Positions 5,040-5,794 of a stretch of 5,794 nucleotides of DNA are shown here, piece by piece. Position 1 is the stretch's first letter. Every line of letters begins with the position of its first letter. The DNA is taken from assembly GCA_030535815.1 (NCBI GenBank), contig JAUNRD010000134.1, positions 1-5,794 of the forward strand, given 5' to 3'. This DNA is from Clostridia bacterium. GTDB taxonomy: Bacteria; Bacillota; Clostridia; CAKSNL01; HGM11501. The notes beneath the pieces were generated by a model, which worked only from the letters and a program-made list of their open reading frames with translations, was not told where the DNA came from and searched no databases. Made by a program: the position numbers and the translations under genes.

Positions 5040-5794
5040 ATGACAACAGACAGTAAAAGAATCCGCCTGTCCGACCATTTTACCTACGACAGGCTTTTAA
5101 GATTTACATTCCCGTCTATGGTAATGATGGTTTTTACGTCGCTTTATGGCGTTGTTGACGGAATATTTGTGGCAAACTTTGCGGGAAAAAGCGCCCTTGC
5201 GGGAATAAACTTTGTTTACCCCATACTTAATATTCTTGCAACCTTCGGCTATATGTTCGGCTCCGGCGGAAGTGCCCTTGTTTCAAAAACTCTTGGCGAA
5301 GGTGAAAATAAAAAAGCAAACAGTCTTTTCTCGCTTTTTGTATACATATCCTTTGTTCTGGGAGTTGTTTTTGCCGTAGCGGGATTTTTCCTTCTGCGCC
5401 CGCTGATGGCGTTTCTCGGAGCAGAGGGAACTATGCTTTCTGAAGCCGTGCTTTACGGAAATATACTTCTCATATCCATGCCGTTATGGAATTTACAGTT
5501 CTTGTTTCAGATATTTTTCATAACGGCGGAAAAGCCCAAGCTGGGGCTTTATGTGACCTTGCTTGCAGGCTGTGCCAATATGGTGCTTGATGCACTTTTT
5601 CTAGGAGTTTTTAAATGGGGAATTGCCGGTGCGGCAATTGCCACGGCAATTTCGCAGCTACTTGGCGGAGGAGTGCCCTTGTTTTATTTCTTTATGAAAA
5701 ACAAAAGTCTTTTACGGCTGGGGAAAACCCACTTTGACGGGAAGGCAATGCTTAAGGGCGCAACAAACGGTGCATCTGAGCTTATTTCGGGAGT
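5040..5794 (+). CDS. MATE-family efflux transporter, N-terminal part (cut by window end)
   Basis: The visible 251 codons encode a polytopic membrane protein of the MATE (multi antimicrobial extrusion) family, MepA/DinF-like branch, which exports cationic or aromatic compounds, usually in exchange for Na+ or H+. Members are about 440-460 residues with 12 helices; slightly more than half is present and no stop occurs before the edge. Predicted helices lie near residues 22-44, 52-75, 95-119, 136-160, 167-190 and 194-218. Family-typical stretches are LYGVVDGIFVANFAG (35-49, with D40 in the first helix), LGEGENKKA (85-93) after helix 2, the helix-5 segment ANMVLDALFLGVFKWGIAGAAIA (179-201) and the TAISQ that follows. 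ATG at 5040 has AGGAGG 6 nt upstream. The substrate cannot be read from sequence. It is divergent from the GH36 gene, with 170 bp between starts, and nothing suggests a shared pathway. Confidence 0.93.
   Translation, partial: MTTDSKRIRLSDHFTYDRLLRFTFPSMVMMVFTSLYGVVDGIFVANFAGKSALAGINFVYPILNILATFGYMFGSGGSALVSKTLGEGENKKANSLFSLFVYISFVLGVVFAVAGFFLLRPLMAFLGAEGTMLSEAVLYGNILLISMPLWNLQFLFQIFFITAEKPKLGLYVTLLAGCANMVLDALFLGVFKWGIAGAAIATAISQLLGGGVPLFYFFMKNKSLLRLGKTHFDGKAMLKGATNGASELISG

Noticed and set aside
1..5794. CRISPR array, tRNA, rRNA or riboswitch
   Set aside because: No regularly spaced direct repeats and no cloverleaf or rRNA-like sequence were seen, and the leaders of the three main genes (about 20-32 nt) are too short for a riboswitch.

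Overview
The window looks like a gut-type or anaerobic Firmicute (class Clostridia, possibly Oscillospirales or Lachnospirales relatives). The signs are AT-rich intergenic gaps around moderate-GC genes, strong AGGAGG-type ribosome binding sites, canonical sigma-A promoters with 17-nt spacers, rho-independent terminators, and the protein types present. This placement is inference; no rRNA or marker gene is present.

Layout from left to right. Positions 1-501 hold no confident gene. They contain a leftward promoter (274-302), an orphan 79-codon reading frame with no ribosome binding site (269 to 30), a leftward terminator (21-59), a possible 25-codon rightward mini-ORF (323-400), and a large palindromic terminator (393-461). 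Positions 502-2697 (minus) encode a 731-residue cytoplasmic protein with the architecture of a TIM-barrel glycoside hydrolase, but I cannot assign it to a family; it begins with TTG. Positions 2698-2805 hold its promoter (2732-2760) and the terminator of the next gene (2776-2803). Positions 2806-4869 (minus) encode a GH36 alpha-galactosidase-type enzyme with recognisable nucleophile and acid/base motifs. Positions 4870-5039 are a divergent promoter region. From 5040 to the right edge runs the first 251 codons of a MATE-family multidrug/Na+ antiporter (plus strand), cut by the window end.

The two hydrolases lie on the same strand, but each has its own promoter and terminator, so they appear to be neighbouring monocistronic units rather than an operon. 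Neither has a signal peptide, so both probably act in the cytoplasm on imported oligosaccharides or glycosides. GH36 would remove terminal alpha-galactosyl (or alpha-N-acetylgalactosaminyl) groups; the barrel protein would act on another linkage of the same or a related glycan. No transporter or regulator for the sugar is visible. The MATE gene is divergent and probably functionally unrelated.

The best candidates for something undescribed are the 731-residue protein, which lacks the catalytic signatures of the families it resembles, the atypical galactose-binding motif in the GH36 enzyme, and the promoter-to-terminator unit at the left edge that may be a small RNA or decayed gene.
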